33,449 nt of DNA from Vulcanimicrobiota bacterium (GCA_903970555.1 CAJCJD010000015.1:1-33449); one strand, 5' to 3'. Positions 1-7,742 are shown, numbered from the stretch's first letter. Program-made: numbers and translations. Notes: generated from the sequence alone by a model not told the origin.

Positions 1-1254
1 CTGATCTCCGGCGTGGCGTTCTACTTCATCACCAAGAGCCTGATGCCGGCGATGGCGGACAATCTGTTCGGCTGCACCATCGTCGGGCTGGCATTGACCG
101 CCGCGCTGATCATCATCACCGAGTACTACACCGCGACCGAGTACAGCCCGGTGCGGAAAATCGCCGCCGCGTCGCAGACGGGTCATGCCACGAACATGAT
201 TGCGGGGCTCGGCCTCTCGATGAAAGCCACCGCGCTCCCGGTGCTCGCCGTGTGCATCGCCATCTGGGGCGCCTACAAACTCGGGCAGGAGTACAGCATC
301 GGCCTCTACGGGATTGCCACGGCCGCGACGGCCATGTTGTCGATGACCGGCATGATCGTGGCGCTCGACGCCTACGGACCGATCACCGACAACGCGGGCG
401 GTATCGCGGAAATGGCGGGCCTTTACGGCATCGCCGTCGCCGCGACGGCCATGTTGTCGATGACCGGCATGATCGTGGCGCTGGATGCCTATGGTCCGAT
501 CACCGACAACGCTGGCGGCATTGCCGAAATGGCGGAGCTGCCGCCGGAAGTGCGCGGCGTAACCGATCCGCTCGATGCGGTCGGCAACACCACCAAGGCG
601 GTGACCAAGGGCTATGCCATTGGCTCGGCCGGCCTGGCTGCGCTGGTGTTGTTCGCCGATTACACCCATCGGTTGGCGCTGGATCATCCGGGCAAGGTGT
701 TCACGTTCGATCTTTCCGATCCTCGCGTGATCGTCGGCTTGCTGATCGGCGGACTGATCCCCTACTTGTTCGGCGCGATGGCGATGGAAGCGGTCGGCCG
801 TGCGGCGGGCGCGGTGGTGGAAGAAGTGCGTCGCCAGTTCCGTGAGATTCCCGGCATCATGCAGGGCACCGCGAAGCCGGACTACTCGCGCGCCGTGGAC
901 ATGCTCACCAAATCGGCGATCAGTGAAATGCTGGTCCCATCGCTGTTGCCTGTGTTGATCCCGATCATCGTCGGTTTCGTACTCGGGCCCATCGCGCTGG
1001 GCGGCCTGTTGATCGGCACCATCGTCACCGGCTTGTTCGTAGCCATTTCGATGACCACCGGCGGCGGCGCCTGGGATAACGCCAAGAAGTACATCGAAGA
1101 TGGCAACTTCGGCGGCAAAGGTTCCGAAGCGCACAAGGCAGCAGTTACTGGCGACACCGTGGGCGATCCGTACAAGGACACCGCCGGCCCTGCCGTGAAT
1201 CCGCTGATCAAGATCATCAACATTGTGGCGCTGTTGCTGATTCCGTTGCTCTGA
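1..1254 (+). CDS. hppA: Membrane-bound proton-translocating pyrophosphatase, C-terminal part (5' end outside window)
   Basis: Integral membrane pump that couples hydrolysis of cytoplasmic pyrophosphate to ion export. The reading frame is open from base 1, so the start lies upstream. Family motifs are clear: EYYT near the left end, [32 protein letters not shown], and the C-terminal [14 protein letters not shown] and [14 protein letters not shown] blocks, ending in a hydrophobic helix. The lysine in GNTTK (codon 595-597) is the residue that marks K+-independent H+ pumps; K+-dependent members have alanine there. The oddity is an exact in-frame tandem duplication of 39 codons (301-417 and 418-534), which repeats one helix and the DNAGGIAEM active-site segment; normal members have one copy. 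A strong terminator follows the stop. The identity is certain; whether this copy is functional is not. Confidence 0.95.
   Translation: MISGVAFYFITKSLMPAMADNLFGCTIVGLALTAALIIITEYYTATEYSPVRKIAAASQTGHATNMIAGLGLSMKATALPVLAVCIAIWGAYKLGQEYSIGLYGIATAATAMLSMTGMIVALDAYGPITDNAGGIAEMAGLYGIAVAATAMLSMTGMIVALDAYGPITDNAGGIAEMAELPPEVRGVTDPLDAVGNTTKAVTKGYAIGSAGLAALVLFADYTHRLALDHPGKVFTFDLSDPRVIVGLLIGGLIPYLFGAMAMEAVGRAAGAVVEEVRRQFREIPGIMQGTAKPDYSRAVDMLTKSAISEMLVPSLLPVLIPIIVGFVLGPIALGGLLIGTIVTGLFVAISMTTGGGAWDNAKKYIEDGNFGGKGSEAHKAAVTGDTVGDPYKDTAGPAVNPLIKIINIVALLLIPLL
301..534 (+). repeat. In-frame tandem duplication of 117 bp inside hppA
   Basis: Two adjacent 117-bp units (301-417, 418-534) each encode the same 39 residues from GLYGIA to AGGIAEMA. 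I count 14 base differences. They change only one residue (Thr in copy one, Val in copy two, codons 319 and 436). A central block of 44 bases (322-365 and 439-482) is identical, and all differences lie on either side of it. Confidence 0.95.
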
Positions 1255-1269
1255 CGACGCTTTAAAACA

Positions 1270-1300
1270 CCCCTCGCCCATCTCGTGGCGAGGGGTTTTT
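1270..1300 (+). terminator. Rho-independent terminator after hppA
   Basis: A 9-bp perfect stem (CCCCTCGCC at 1270-1278, GGCGAGGGG at 1287-1295) with an 8-base loop is followed by five T. Four A at 1264-1267 on the left side could give weak function in the other direction. Confidence 0.9.
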
Positions 1301-1424
1301 GGACGCCGAATGATGATCGCCTGGCGCTCCATCCAGACTTCCGCCACTGGCGCCCCTCATCAAAGCGTGCATCCTGAACGCTCCGCGCGATGCCCCGGCC
1401 TCGCGCCCATCACGGAGCGCACGC

Positions 1425-3551
1425 ATGAGTTTGAAGACATCGGCACGGCTGGCCCTCGTGCTCGCCGTCATAATGGGCGGCATGACCCACGCCCAAGACA
1501 ATCCAACTCCCGGCACAGCCGCCCCCTCTGACGATCCGTATCTGTGGCTGGAAGACATCCACAGCCAGCGCGCGATGGATTGGGTCAAAGCCCAAAATGC
1601 CATCACCCAAAAGCAATTCGCCAGCAGCCCCGAATTCACGAAAACCCAGGATCGCATCCTGGAGGTGCTCGATTCCGATGCGCGCATTCCGTACGTCTCG
1701 CGCCGTGGCGACCATCTCTACAACTTCTGGCAAGACAAAGCCCATCCGCGTGGCATCTGGCGACGCACCACCCTCGCCGAATACCGCAAGGCCGATCCCG
1801 CATGGGATGTGTTGCTGGATATCGATGCGCTAAACAAAGCCGAGGGCAAGCGCTGGGTGTTCAAGGGAAGCGACTGCCTCAAGCCAGCGTACAACCGATG
1901 CCTGATCATGCTGTCGCCCGATGGCGGCGACGCGGTCGAAGTGCGCGAGTTCGACATTGCCAGCAAGTCTTTCGTCAAAGGCGGTTTCGAACTACCGATC
2001 GCCAAGACCCAGGCCAGCTGGATCGACGAAAACCATCTGTACGTCGGCACCGATTTCGGTCCCGGTTCGATGACGACATCGAGCTATCCGCGCATCGCCA
2101 AAGTGTGGACGCGCGGCACGCCACTGAGTGCCGCCACCACGGTGTATGAGGGCAAGACAACCGATCTATCGATCAGCGCCGCACACGACCGCACGCCCGG
2201 CTTCGAACGCGATTTCGTTACCGTCGCGCACGATTTCTTCCATAGCGACACCTACCAGCTCAAAAACGGCAAGCTGATTCATCTCGATGTGCCGGTCGAT
2301 GCCGCGAATGTCGACGCCCATCGCGAATGGCTGCTGGTGCAATTGCGCAATGCCTGGACTGTCGGCGGCAACACGTATCCTTCCGGTGCGTTGATTGCCA
2401 TCAAATACGACGACTTCATGGCCGGCAAGCGCCAGTTCGCTACGCTGTTTGCGCCCGACGCGCATACAGCGCTGTCCAACTATGCGTGGACGCGGCATCA
2501 CATCATCCTGGACATCATGGACGACGTGAAAAGCCGTCTCGATGTACTTAGTCCGCAAGCCGATGGCCATTGGGCGCGCGAAGCAATGCCTGGCGCGCCG
2601 CAGTTCAGCACGGTGGAAGTGCTCGACACCGATCCTGACAACACGGACGAATACTGGCTCAGCGTCACCGGCTTCCTTAATCCATCGTCGCTGGAGCGCG
2701 GCGTGCTTGGCGAAGGCCAAGCGCAAACCATCAAACATAGCCCGGCGTTCTTCGACGCATCGAAGTTTGAGGTGAGCCAGCATTTCGCCACCTCGCGCGA
2801 CGGCACGCAGGTGCCGTATTTCGAAATCGCGCCCAAGGGCATCATGCTCGATGGCGCCAACCGCACATTGCTTTATGGCTATGGCGGTTTCGAGGTGTCG
2901 CTGCAACCGTTCTACAGCGGCAGTGTCGGCCGCGCATGGCTGGAACGCGGTGGCGTGTATGTCATCGCCAATATCCGCGGTGGAGGCGAATACGGTCCGC
3001 GCTGGCATCAAGCGGCGCTGCAAGAAAATCGTCTGCGCGCCTATGAGGACTTCGCCGCGGTAGCGATGGATCTGATCAAACGCGGTGTTACTTCGCCGAA
3101 CCATCTCGGTGCCGAGGGCGGCAGCAACGGCGGCCTGCTGATGGGCAACATGCTCACGCTCTATCCGCAGCTGTTCGGTGCGATTGCCTGCGAAGTACCG
3201 TTGCTCGACATGAAGCGCTACACGCACCTCTCCGCCGGCGCGTCATGGATTGCCGAATATGGCGATCCGGACGATCCGAAGCAGTGGTCCTTCATCAAGA
3301 CATTCTCGCCGTACCAGAACGTCAAGCCAGGCGTGACGTATCCACCCGTGTTGTTCTACACGACCACCAGCGACGATCGCGTGGGCCCCGTACAGGCGCG
3401 CAAGATGGCCGCGAAGATGGAAGGCATGGGTTACAAGAATGTCTGGTTCTTCGAGAACACCGAAGGCGGTCACGGCGCCGGCGCCGACAACAAGCAGGCC
3501 GCGTACATGCATGCGCTCGCCTTCGACTTCCTGTGGGACCGTTTGCAATAA
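1425..3551 (+). CDS. Secreted prolyl oligopeptidase family serine peptidase (S9A type)
   Basis: 708-residue exported peptidase expected to cleave short proline-containing peptides. Residues 1-24 form a signal peptide: a Lys/Arg start, a hydrophobic core and an Ala-Gln cleavage region after THA. Next come the N-terminal DPYLWLED block, a beta-propeller region, and a C-terminal alpha/beta hydrolase domain with YGYGGF and NIRGGGEYG. The catalytic triad is visible: Ser567 in GGSNGG, Asp650 in SDDRV, His683 in GGHG, with spacing close to porcine prolyl oligopeptidase (554/641/680). The start is supported by GGAG seven bases upstream of the ATG. It stands alone between two hairpins. The exact cleavage specificity cannot be read from the sequence; an oligopeptidase B-like role is less likely. 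Confidence 0.93.
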   Translation: MSLKTSARLALVLAVIMGGMTHAQDNPTPGTAAPSDDPYLWLEDIHSQRAMDWVKAQNAITQKQFASSPEFTKTQDRILEVLDSDARIPYVSRRGDHLYNFWQDKAHPRGIWRRTTLAEYRKADPAWDVLLDIDALNKAEGKRWVFKGSDCLKPAYNRCLIMLSPDGGDAVEVREFDIASKSFVKGGFELPIAKTQASWIDENHLYVGTDFGPGSMTTSSYPRIAKVWTRGTPLSAATTVYEGKTTDLSISAAHDRTPGFERDFVTVAHDFFHSDTYQLKNGKLIHLDVPVDAANVDAHREWLLVQLRNAWTVGGNTYPSGALIAIKYDDFMAGKRQFATLFAPDAHTALSNYAWTRHHIILDIMDDVKSRLDVLSPQADGHWAREAMPGAPQFSTVEVLDTDPDNTDEYWLSVTGFLNPSSLERGVLGEGQAQTIKHSPAFFDASKFEVSQHFATSRDGTQVPYFEIAPKGIMLDGANRTLLYGYGGFEVSLQPFYSGSVGRAWLERGGVYVIANIRGGGEYGPRWHQAALQENRLRAYEDFAAVAMDLIKRGVTSPNHLGAEGGSNGGLLMGNMLTLYPQLFGAIACEVPLLDMKRYTHLSAGASWIAEYGDPDDPKQWSFIKTFSPYQNVKPGVTYPPVLFYTTTSDDRVGPVQARKMAAKMEGMGYKNVWFFENTEGGHGAGADNKQAAYMHALAFDFLWDRLQ

Positions 3552-3565
3552 CGCGCTAACAGGTG

Positions 3566-3589
3566 TCTGGCCGCATCATCGCGGCCAGA
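3566..3589. terminator. Hairpin after the S9 peptidase gene
   Basis: A 9-bp perfect stem TCTGGCCGC / GCGGCCAGA with a 6-base loop lies 14 bases after the peptidase stop codon. No T-run follows, so intrinsic termination is uncertain; it may protect the mRNA 3' end instead. Confidence 0.55.
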
Positions 3590-3614
3590 TACCCTGCTGT
3601 GGCATGCTTTCGCA

Positions 3615-4469
3615 ATGAAATCGCACCTCCCCATCCGCCCTGAACTTCGCGAGTGGATCCTTTCCACAACGCATGCTGGCCATAGCGTCGAAGCCGTTCT
3701 CAAGCTTATGCAGGAGACCGGCTACGATCCGCGACAGAGCCGCAGCATCGTCGCCACCGTCTTGAACATGCCGATCACGGCGCTCGATGCGCACGTTCAA
3801 GCGCCTAAGCTTCAAGGACGACGCACACGTCATCCCGAAGCGCCGCAGATGACGATCGACGGGCGCGCTATCCATGTGGCCGTCAGCGTCGAATCGCCTG
3901 CGTTGCGCGTGCTCAATGACCTGCTATCCACCGATGAATGCACAGCATTGATCGAGGAGGCCAAGCCGCGCCTGCAACGCGCCATGACTGTCGACAGCGC
4001 CGGCAAGCAGCAAGTGGACGCGCGCCGCACCAGCGAAGGCATGTTTTTCGCCATCGGCGAATCGCCGCTGATCAAGCGCATCGAAGCACGCATCGCCACC
4101 TTGCTCAGCATTCCCGTCGATCACGGCGAAGGCCTGCAGGTGTTGCACTATCTTCCGGGCCAACAGTACGAACCGCATCACGATTGGTTCGATCCGGAAC
4201 AGCCCGGCTTCGACGCCATCACAGCCAAGGGCGGCCAGCGTATTGCCAGCCTAGTGATGTATCTCAACACGCCTGAAGCAGGTGGCGGCACCGCATTTCC
4301 GGAAATCGGCCTGACCGTCACGGCACTGCGCGGTTCGGCAGTCTATTTCGCATATGACACGGGTGACACCGCATCGCTGCACGCCGGCTTGCCGGTGTCG
4401 AAGGGCGAGAAGTGGATCGCCACCAAATGGCTGCGCGAACGGCCGTTCCAAACTGCATCGCGCGGATAG
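3615..4469 (+). CDS. 2-oxoglutarate/Fe(II)-dependent prolyl 4-hydroxylase-like oxygenase
   Basis: 284-residue cytoplasmic enzyme with a C-terminal P4Hc-type double-stranded beta-helix domain (about residues 95-275) after a helical N-terminal region. The iron ligands are His188 and Asp190 in PHHDW and the distal His256 in LHAG. Lys266 in GEKW is the 2-oxoglutarate-binding lysine, 10 residues after the distal His as in animal prolyl hydroxylases. It should hydroxylate a proline or a similar residue in a protein or peptide; the target is unknown. No signal peptide is seen. The gene is convergent with the small membrane protein gene on the other strand, with 11 bp between the stop codons. Confidence 0.9.
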   Translation: MKSHLPIRPELREWILSTTHAGHSVEAVLKLMQETGYDPRQSRSIVATVLNMPITALDAHVQAPKLQGRRTRHPEAPQMTIDGRAIHVAVSVESPALRVLNDLLSTDECTALIEEAKPRLQRAMTVDSAGKQQVDARRTSEGMFFAIGESPLIKRIEARIATLLSIPVDHGEGLQVLHYLPGQQYEPHHDWFDPEQPGFDAITAKGGQRIASLVMYLNTPEAGGGTAFPEIGLTVTALRGSAVYFAYDTGDTASLHAGLPVSKGEKWIATKWLRERPFQTASRG

Positions 4470-4494
4470 CGCAGAAATCGTTACGGTTTCTGCG
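4470..4494. terminator. Small inverted repeat between convergent genes
   Basis: CGCAGAAA (4470-4477) and TTTCTGCG (4487-4494) form an 8-bp stem with a 9-base loop that contains the stop codon of the leftward gene. There is no T-run. It could act as a weak bidirectional terminator. Confidence 0.35.
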
Positions 4495-4984
4495 TGGCCC
4501 AACGCGCGCCCTGCGCGATCGTGATGCCAAACAGCAGGTGCACCACGATGCTGCAAACGATCCAACTCGGCACGAAGGGCGACTTCGGCGCGGCCGATAG
4601 CGGCAACACGATGTAGTTCATTGTCACGTACAGCACTGCGCCATACAGCAAGCCATAGAACCATGGCCGCTGACGCAACGCATGAAAGCGCGAGCTGATC
4701 GCGTAATACGTCGCCACCATGATGGACACCATGGCGTATTGCAGCAGCATGCCAAGCTGCGCGGCACGCATGCCGCCCAGGAACGCGCGCTTGCCTATCA
4801 AGCCTGAGGCAATGTTCTGCAGCAGACGCGTCGGCGGCACTCCGTAGAGCTGATTCCAGTAAGCGCACGCGAAAATGAGATCCGCCGTGGCAAGCACGAA
4901 GGTGATAGCTGTCGCGGATGTAATAAACCGGTTTATATGTCTGTCGCCATCGAACAAAGATGAATCGGCTTGGGGTGTCGACAT
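4481..4984 (-). CDS. Uncharacterised four-helix inner-membrane protein
   Basis: 167-residue protein that I do not recognise as a named family. Four hydrophobic helices are clear, at about residues 20-43, 70-97, 107-130 and 141-160. Short polar loops separate them; the second loop contains an HALRQRP stretch and the third helix ends in a conserved-looking NYIVLPLSAAP segment. The start is the ATG at 4984 with only a weak purine stretch upstream. It is transcribed away from the MocR-type regulator at 5242, so it is a possible target of that regulator. A terminator-like hairpin pointing in its own direction lies about 60-100 bp upstream of its start, which would attenuate transcription coming from the mocR-side promoter region. 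Its role cannot be told. Confidence 0.75.
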   Translation of the reverse strand: MSTPQADSSLFDGDRHINRFITSATAITFVLATADLIFACAYWNQLYGVPPTRLLQNIASGLIGKRAFLGGMRAAQLGMLLQYAMVSIMVATYYAISSRFHALRQRPWFYGLLYGAVLYVTMNYIVLPLSAAPKSPFVPSWIVCSIVVHLLFGITIAQGARWATQKP

Positions 4985-5040
4985 CAGCGGTCACTCTTCA
5001 GATTGAGATTGGCGTCAGTGTTTGCATGCATCCTCGCCCG

Positions 5041-5088
5041 AGAAAACCCCACGGAGTGGCCGTGAGAACGGCCACCTCGCGGGTGGGG
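5041..5088 (-). terminator. Leftward terminator-like hairpin upstream of the four-helix protein gene
   Basis: Read on the minus strand, an outer stem CCCCAC/GTGGGG (5083-5088 with 5047-5052) encloses a perfect 8-bp stem GTGGCCGT/ACGGCCAC (5068-5075 with 5056-5063) closed by a 4-base loop. TTTTCT follows (5046-5041). This is an intrinsic terminator shape facing the gene at 4984. It could be an attenuator for that gene or the 3' end of a small RNA. Confidence 0.6.
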
Positions 5089-5192
5089 ACATGTGGGAGA
5101 CATCGCCGGGAGGGCCCATTACCTGGGGGTGGATCGGCAGCCCTGCTTTGGATTGGCGACGTTTGCAGACTAGGTATCTCGGCACATTCCCT

Positions 5193-5230
5193 CCATAGCC
5201 AATTACCCGTAATTTGGAAGAGCCAATTGG
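5193..5230. promoter_or_regulatory. Candidate MocR operator, copy 1 (two direct repeats 24 bp apart)
   Basis: AGCCAATT occurs at 5197-5204 and again at 5221-5228, exactly 24 bp apart, with an inverted TAATTTGG half-site between them; the right copy is part of the palindrome CCAATTGG. The element ends 11 bases before the mocR start and touches its ribosome binding site. MocR/GabR regulators usually bind paired direct repeats and repress themselves, so autoregulation is likely. A related copy lies at 6930-6967. Confidence 0.6.
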
Positions 5231-5241
5231 AGGGATGCCAC

Positions 5242-6675
5242 GTGTTTCTAGAATTGGATGGGCGAGGACCGCTTTACGATCAACTCACACGCGCGTTGAA
5301 AGGGTCCATTCTCGACGGCCGCATTACAGCGGGCACGCAGCTGCCGCCCACACGCGAACTGGCCGAAGAGTTGGAGTTGTCACGCACCACCGTGTTGGCC
5401 GCCTACGAGCAACTGCGTGCGGAGGGCTTTATCGACGGTCGCGTCGGCTCAGGCAGCTACGTCAGCGATCTGCAAGCCAAGCCCGCTACACATCACGCCG
5501 ACACCACGGCCCCTCCGCCCACCCGCTATGCACAGCGTGCCCGCGAAGTAACCAATTGGGAAATTGCGCGCGTACATCGCGGCCTGCGCTACAACTTGCA
5601 ATACGGCAACCCCTCCATCAATCCCGCGCTCAACAACGCGTGGGGCCGCGAACTGTCCCGCGCAGCCGCTTACACGCGACTCAACGTCAACGAAGTGGCC
5701 GGGTTATCGGCTCTGCGCAAACAGACTTGCGATTACCTGGCGCGCCGACGCGGTGTGCAGGCCGAACCGGACGACATCTTGATCGTCAGCGGCACCCAGC
5801 AAGCCATCGAACTGACCACGCGTGTTCTGCTGAACGAAGGCGACCGCGTGGTGCTGGAAGAACCGCATTATTTCAGCGCACACCAGGCACTGATCGCGCA
5901 CGGCGCGGATTTGATCGCGGTGCCGACAGATGACGAAGGTCTGATCTGCAGTGATCTTCCTACGCAATCGCCACGACTGATCTACGTCACTCCCTCGCAC
6001 CATTTTCCTACCGGTGCGGTGATGTCCTTGCCACGCAGAGCCGAACTGCTGCGATATGCAACACAACATCAGTGCTGGATTCTGGAGGACGATTACGACG
6101 GCGAATTCCGCTATGACGCGCATCCGCTGGCGGCACTGCGGGCGCTTGATGAAACCGATCGTGTCATCTATGTGGGCACCTTCTCCAAGGTGATGTTCGG
6201 CGGTCTTCGCCTGGGTTACATGGTGCTGCCCGCGGCGTTGCGCGCGGATTTTCTCAACGCTAAATACCTTAGCGATATTGCCTGCCCCATCATCGAACAA
6301 GCCGCACTTGCGCACTTCATGGAGGATGGTGGATTCGAACGCCACCTACGCCTGGCGCGTAAGGAACTCAAGGCGCGCCGCGACGTGCTGATCGCCGGAT
6401 TGAAGGAACACGCTCGCGATCGCGTGGAGATCGGCGATACGCCAGCCGGCATGCATCTCGTGGTGTGGCTGCGCAACAACGACCCCGCGCACTGCGAGGC
6501 CTTGATCGCCTATGCCCACGAAAATGGCCTGGGCCTGTATCCGATGTCGCCGCTTTATCTGCATGCACCCCCGCGGCAAGGATTGCTGCTCGGCTACTGC
6601 GGGCTTTCCTTGGCGGAGCTGCGCGAGGCTATGAAGCTATTTGGTCACTGCCTGGATCATTTCGAAAACACGTAA
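5242..6675 (+). CDS. MocR/PdxR-type regulator (GntR winged helix fused to a PLP aminotransferase fold)
   Basis: 477-residue transcription factor. Residues 5-70 are a GntR winged helix (GPLYDQLTRAL to VGSGSYVS, including SRTTVLAAYEQL). After a linker comes a fold-type I aminotransferase domain with SGTQQAIEL, EDDYDGEFRY and GTFSK, where Lys316 should carry PLP. Start: the frame is open further upstream from 4960, but GTG at 5242 has GGAGGG seven bases before it, and the GntR domain begins at once; the upstream part is intergenic in character. The ligand is unknown; relatives sense PLP (PdxR) or amino-acid-like amines (GabR, TauR). No vitamin B6 genes lie nearby. It is divergent from the four-helix membrane protein gene, the best local target besides itself. 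Confidence 0.92.
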   Translation: MFLELDGRGPLYDQLTRALKGSILDGRITAGTQLPPTRELAEELELSRTTVLAAYEQLRAEGFIDGRVGSGSYVSDLQAKPATHHADTTAPPPTRYAQRAREVTNWEIARVHRGLRYNLQYGNPSINPALNNAWGRELSRAAAYTRLNVNEVAGLSALRKQTCDYLARRRGVQAEPDDILIVSGTQQAIELTTRVLLNEGDRVVLEEPHYFSAHQALIAHGADLIAVPTDDEGLICSDLPTQSPRLIYVTPSHHFPTGAVMSLPRRAELLRYATQHQCWILEDDYDGEFRYDAHPLAALRALDETDRVIYVGTFSKVMFGGLRLGYMVLPAALRADFLNAKYLSDIACPIIEQAALAHFMEDGGFERHLRLARKELKARRDVLIAGLKEHARDRVEIGDTPAGMHLVVWLRNNDPAHCEALIAYAHENGLGLYPMSPLYLHAPPRQGLLLGYCGLSLAELREAMKLFGHCLDHFENT

Positions 6676-6783
6676 ACACGCCCTCTCCGTTCGCACAAGA
6701 AATGTCCCGACGCGAAATTACTTGTGAACGTGTCGAGGATCGACACGCAAGCAGCCGCCCACGTGTTTTTCGTGTCGTGGGGT

Positions 6784-6824
6784 AAAAAGCCCCGCGGGGG
6801 CATAGGGGGATCCATCCCGCGGGG
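6784..6824 (-). terminator. Leftward terminator-like hairpin with no leftward gene upstream
   Basis: On the minus strand, a perfect 9-bp stem CCCCGCGGG / CCCGCGGGG (6824-6816 with 6798-6790) with a 17-base loop containing CCCCC is followed by C and five T (6788-6784). No leftward protein gene ends here: the neighbours mocR and ppa both run rightward. It may end a small leftward RNA or block antisense transcription into mocR. Confidence 0.6.
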
Positions 6825-6929
6825 TGGGGGGAGACGCACTATCTCGTCTTAAACGTAAGGGGACGCGACACGCTACGCATGCGCAGCTGGCCGTCCGTAA
6901 ATCACCCTACGCGGTGACCTTCCCCTCTT

Positions 6930-6967
6930 CCATAACCAATCACGCGCCATCACGTAGAGCCATTTGT
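6930..6967. promoter_or_regulatory. Candidate MocR operator, copy 2
   Basis: CCATAACCAATCAC (6930-6943) and AGAGCCATTTG (6956-6966) match the element before mocR. The CCA cores are again exactly 24 bp apart, and I count 27 identical bases out of 38 without gaps. It lies about 170 bp before ppa and about 105 bp right of the hairpin at 6784-6824. Confidence 0.55.
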
Positions 6968-7139
6968 TGCACGCGCGCTCTTCCACTGGCTCGCGAGATA
7001 CGTTGACACTGAATCACGGGAAGCCGCACCCGTCCGGCGATAGATCGACGCACGCCAGACCTGCCCTTGGTGCGCCGCGGCAAGCTTTGCCGTATCCTGA
7101 GCGGCTATCCCCGCTTTAGTTAGACGTAAGGAGTGCCCC

Positions 7140-7676
7140 ATGGGCCTGGATCTGGTTAGCGCCGGCCGCGACGTGCCGAACGAAATCAACGTCGTCATCG
7201 AGATTCCCAAGGATGCGGAACCGGTTAAATACGAAGTGGACAAGGCCAGCGGCGCGATCTTCGTGGACCGCATCCTTTCCACCCCGATGCGCTACCCGTG
7301 CAACTACGGTTACGTGCCGGGCACCTTGGGCGGCGACGGCGATCCGCTGGACGCACTGGTGATCCTGCCGCTGCCGCTGGTTCCTGGCTCGGTGATCCGC
7401 TGCCATCCGGTCGGCATGCTGAAGATGACTGACGAAGCGGGCAGCGACGAAAAGCTGGTGGTGATTCCCTCGTCGAAAATTTTCCCCGGCTACGCCCATA
7501 TCAACGACATCAAGGGCGTGTCCGCGCACTGGCTGGAACGCATCGGCCACTTCTTCGAGCATTACAAAGATCTCGAGAAGGGCAAGTGGGTGAAGATTGA
7601 AGGCTGGGTTGGCGCTGAAGAAGCCAAGGCCGAGATCCTGGCCGGCGTCGAACGCCACAAGAACAACAAGGACTAA
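7140..7676 (+). CDS. ppa: Soluble inorganic pyrophosphatase, family I
   Basis: 178-residue cytoplasmic enzyme that hydrolyses pyrophosphate to two phosphates with Mg2+, pulling biosynthetic reactions forward. The E. coli pattern is complete: EIPKD and KYEVDK near the N-terminus, YPCNYGYVP, then Asp66, Asp68 and Asp71 in DGDPLD (E. coli 65, 67, 70), an SDEK metal/phosphate site, and HYKDLEKGKW near the C-terminus. The start ATG has TAAGGAG seven bases upstream. It is a single-gene unit with a strong terminator, and shares the window with membrane pyrophosphatase hppA, so the organism has both routes of PPi removal. Confidence 0.97.
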   Translation: MGLDLVSAGRDVPNEINVVIEIPKDAEPVKYEVDKASGAIFVDRILSTPMRYPCNYGYVPGTLGGDGDPLDALVILPLPLVPGSVIRCHPVGMLKMTDEAGSDEKLVVIPSSKIFPGYAHINDIKGVSAHWLERIGHFFEHYKDLEKGKWVKIEGWVGAEEAKAEILAGVERHKNNKD

Positions 7677-7696
7677 GTGCAGCCGAAGCACGAAAA

Positions 7697-7726
7697 GCGC
7701 GCCGCCTCGAGCGGCGCGCTTTTTTT
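7697..7726 (+). terminator. Rho-independent terminator after ppa
   Basis: A perfect 9-bp GC stem GCGCGCCGC / GCGGCGCGC with loop CTCGA is followed by seven T, 20 bases after the ppa stop. Four A before the stem could give weak function for the leftward LysR gene whose stop is at 7743. Confidence 0.95.
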
Positions 7727-7742
7727 GTGCCCGCCGCGCGGA

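Larger units (their letters stand above)
6676..7139. other. 464-bp intergenic region between mocR and ppa
   Basis: No convincing protein gene is seen on either strand. Left to right it holds a leftward terminator-like hairpin (6784-6824), a C-rich minus-strand stretch beside it, a second copy of the candidate MocR operator (6930-6967), a TTGACA at 7003-7008 without a good -10 at normal spacing, and the ppa leader. The layout mirrors the region left of mocR, which suggests a duplicated module, perhaps with a leftward small RNA. Confidence 0.6.

Noticed and set aside
2166-3227. 353-codon open frame antisense to the S9 peptidase gene
   Set aside because: Arg/His-rich composition typical of the strand opposite a GC-rich gene; no domain; the peptidase on the other strand is certain.
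5041-5220. Known riboswitch or housekeeping RNA (SRP RNA, 6S, glycine, guanidine) in the mocR upstream region
   Set aside because: None of the conserved core sequences that I know for these RNAs is present on either strand.
4960-5241. N-terminal extension of the MocR regulator by 94 codons
   Set aside because: The translated stretch matches no domain and covers the hairpin and operator region. The GTG at 5242 has an excellent ribosome binding site and directly precedes the GntR domain.
6824-7006. 60-codon frame in the region between mocR and ppa
   Set aside because: No ribosome binding site, biased composition, and it overlaps the candidate operator.
7003-7031. TTGACA as the ppa promoter -35
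   Set aside because: No acceptable -10 occurs at 16-18 bases spacing. A pair nearer the gene (TTGGTG near 7070, TATCCT near 7092) is at least as good, so no promoter was called.
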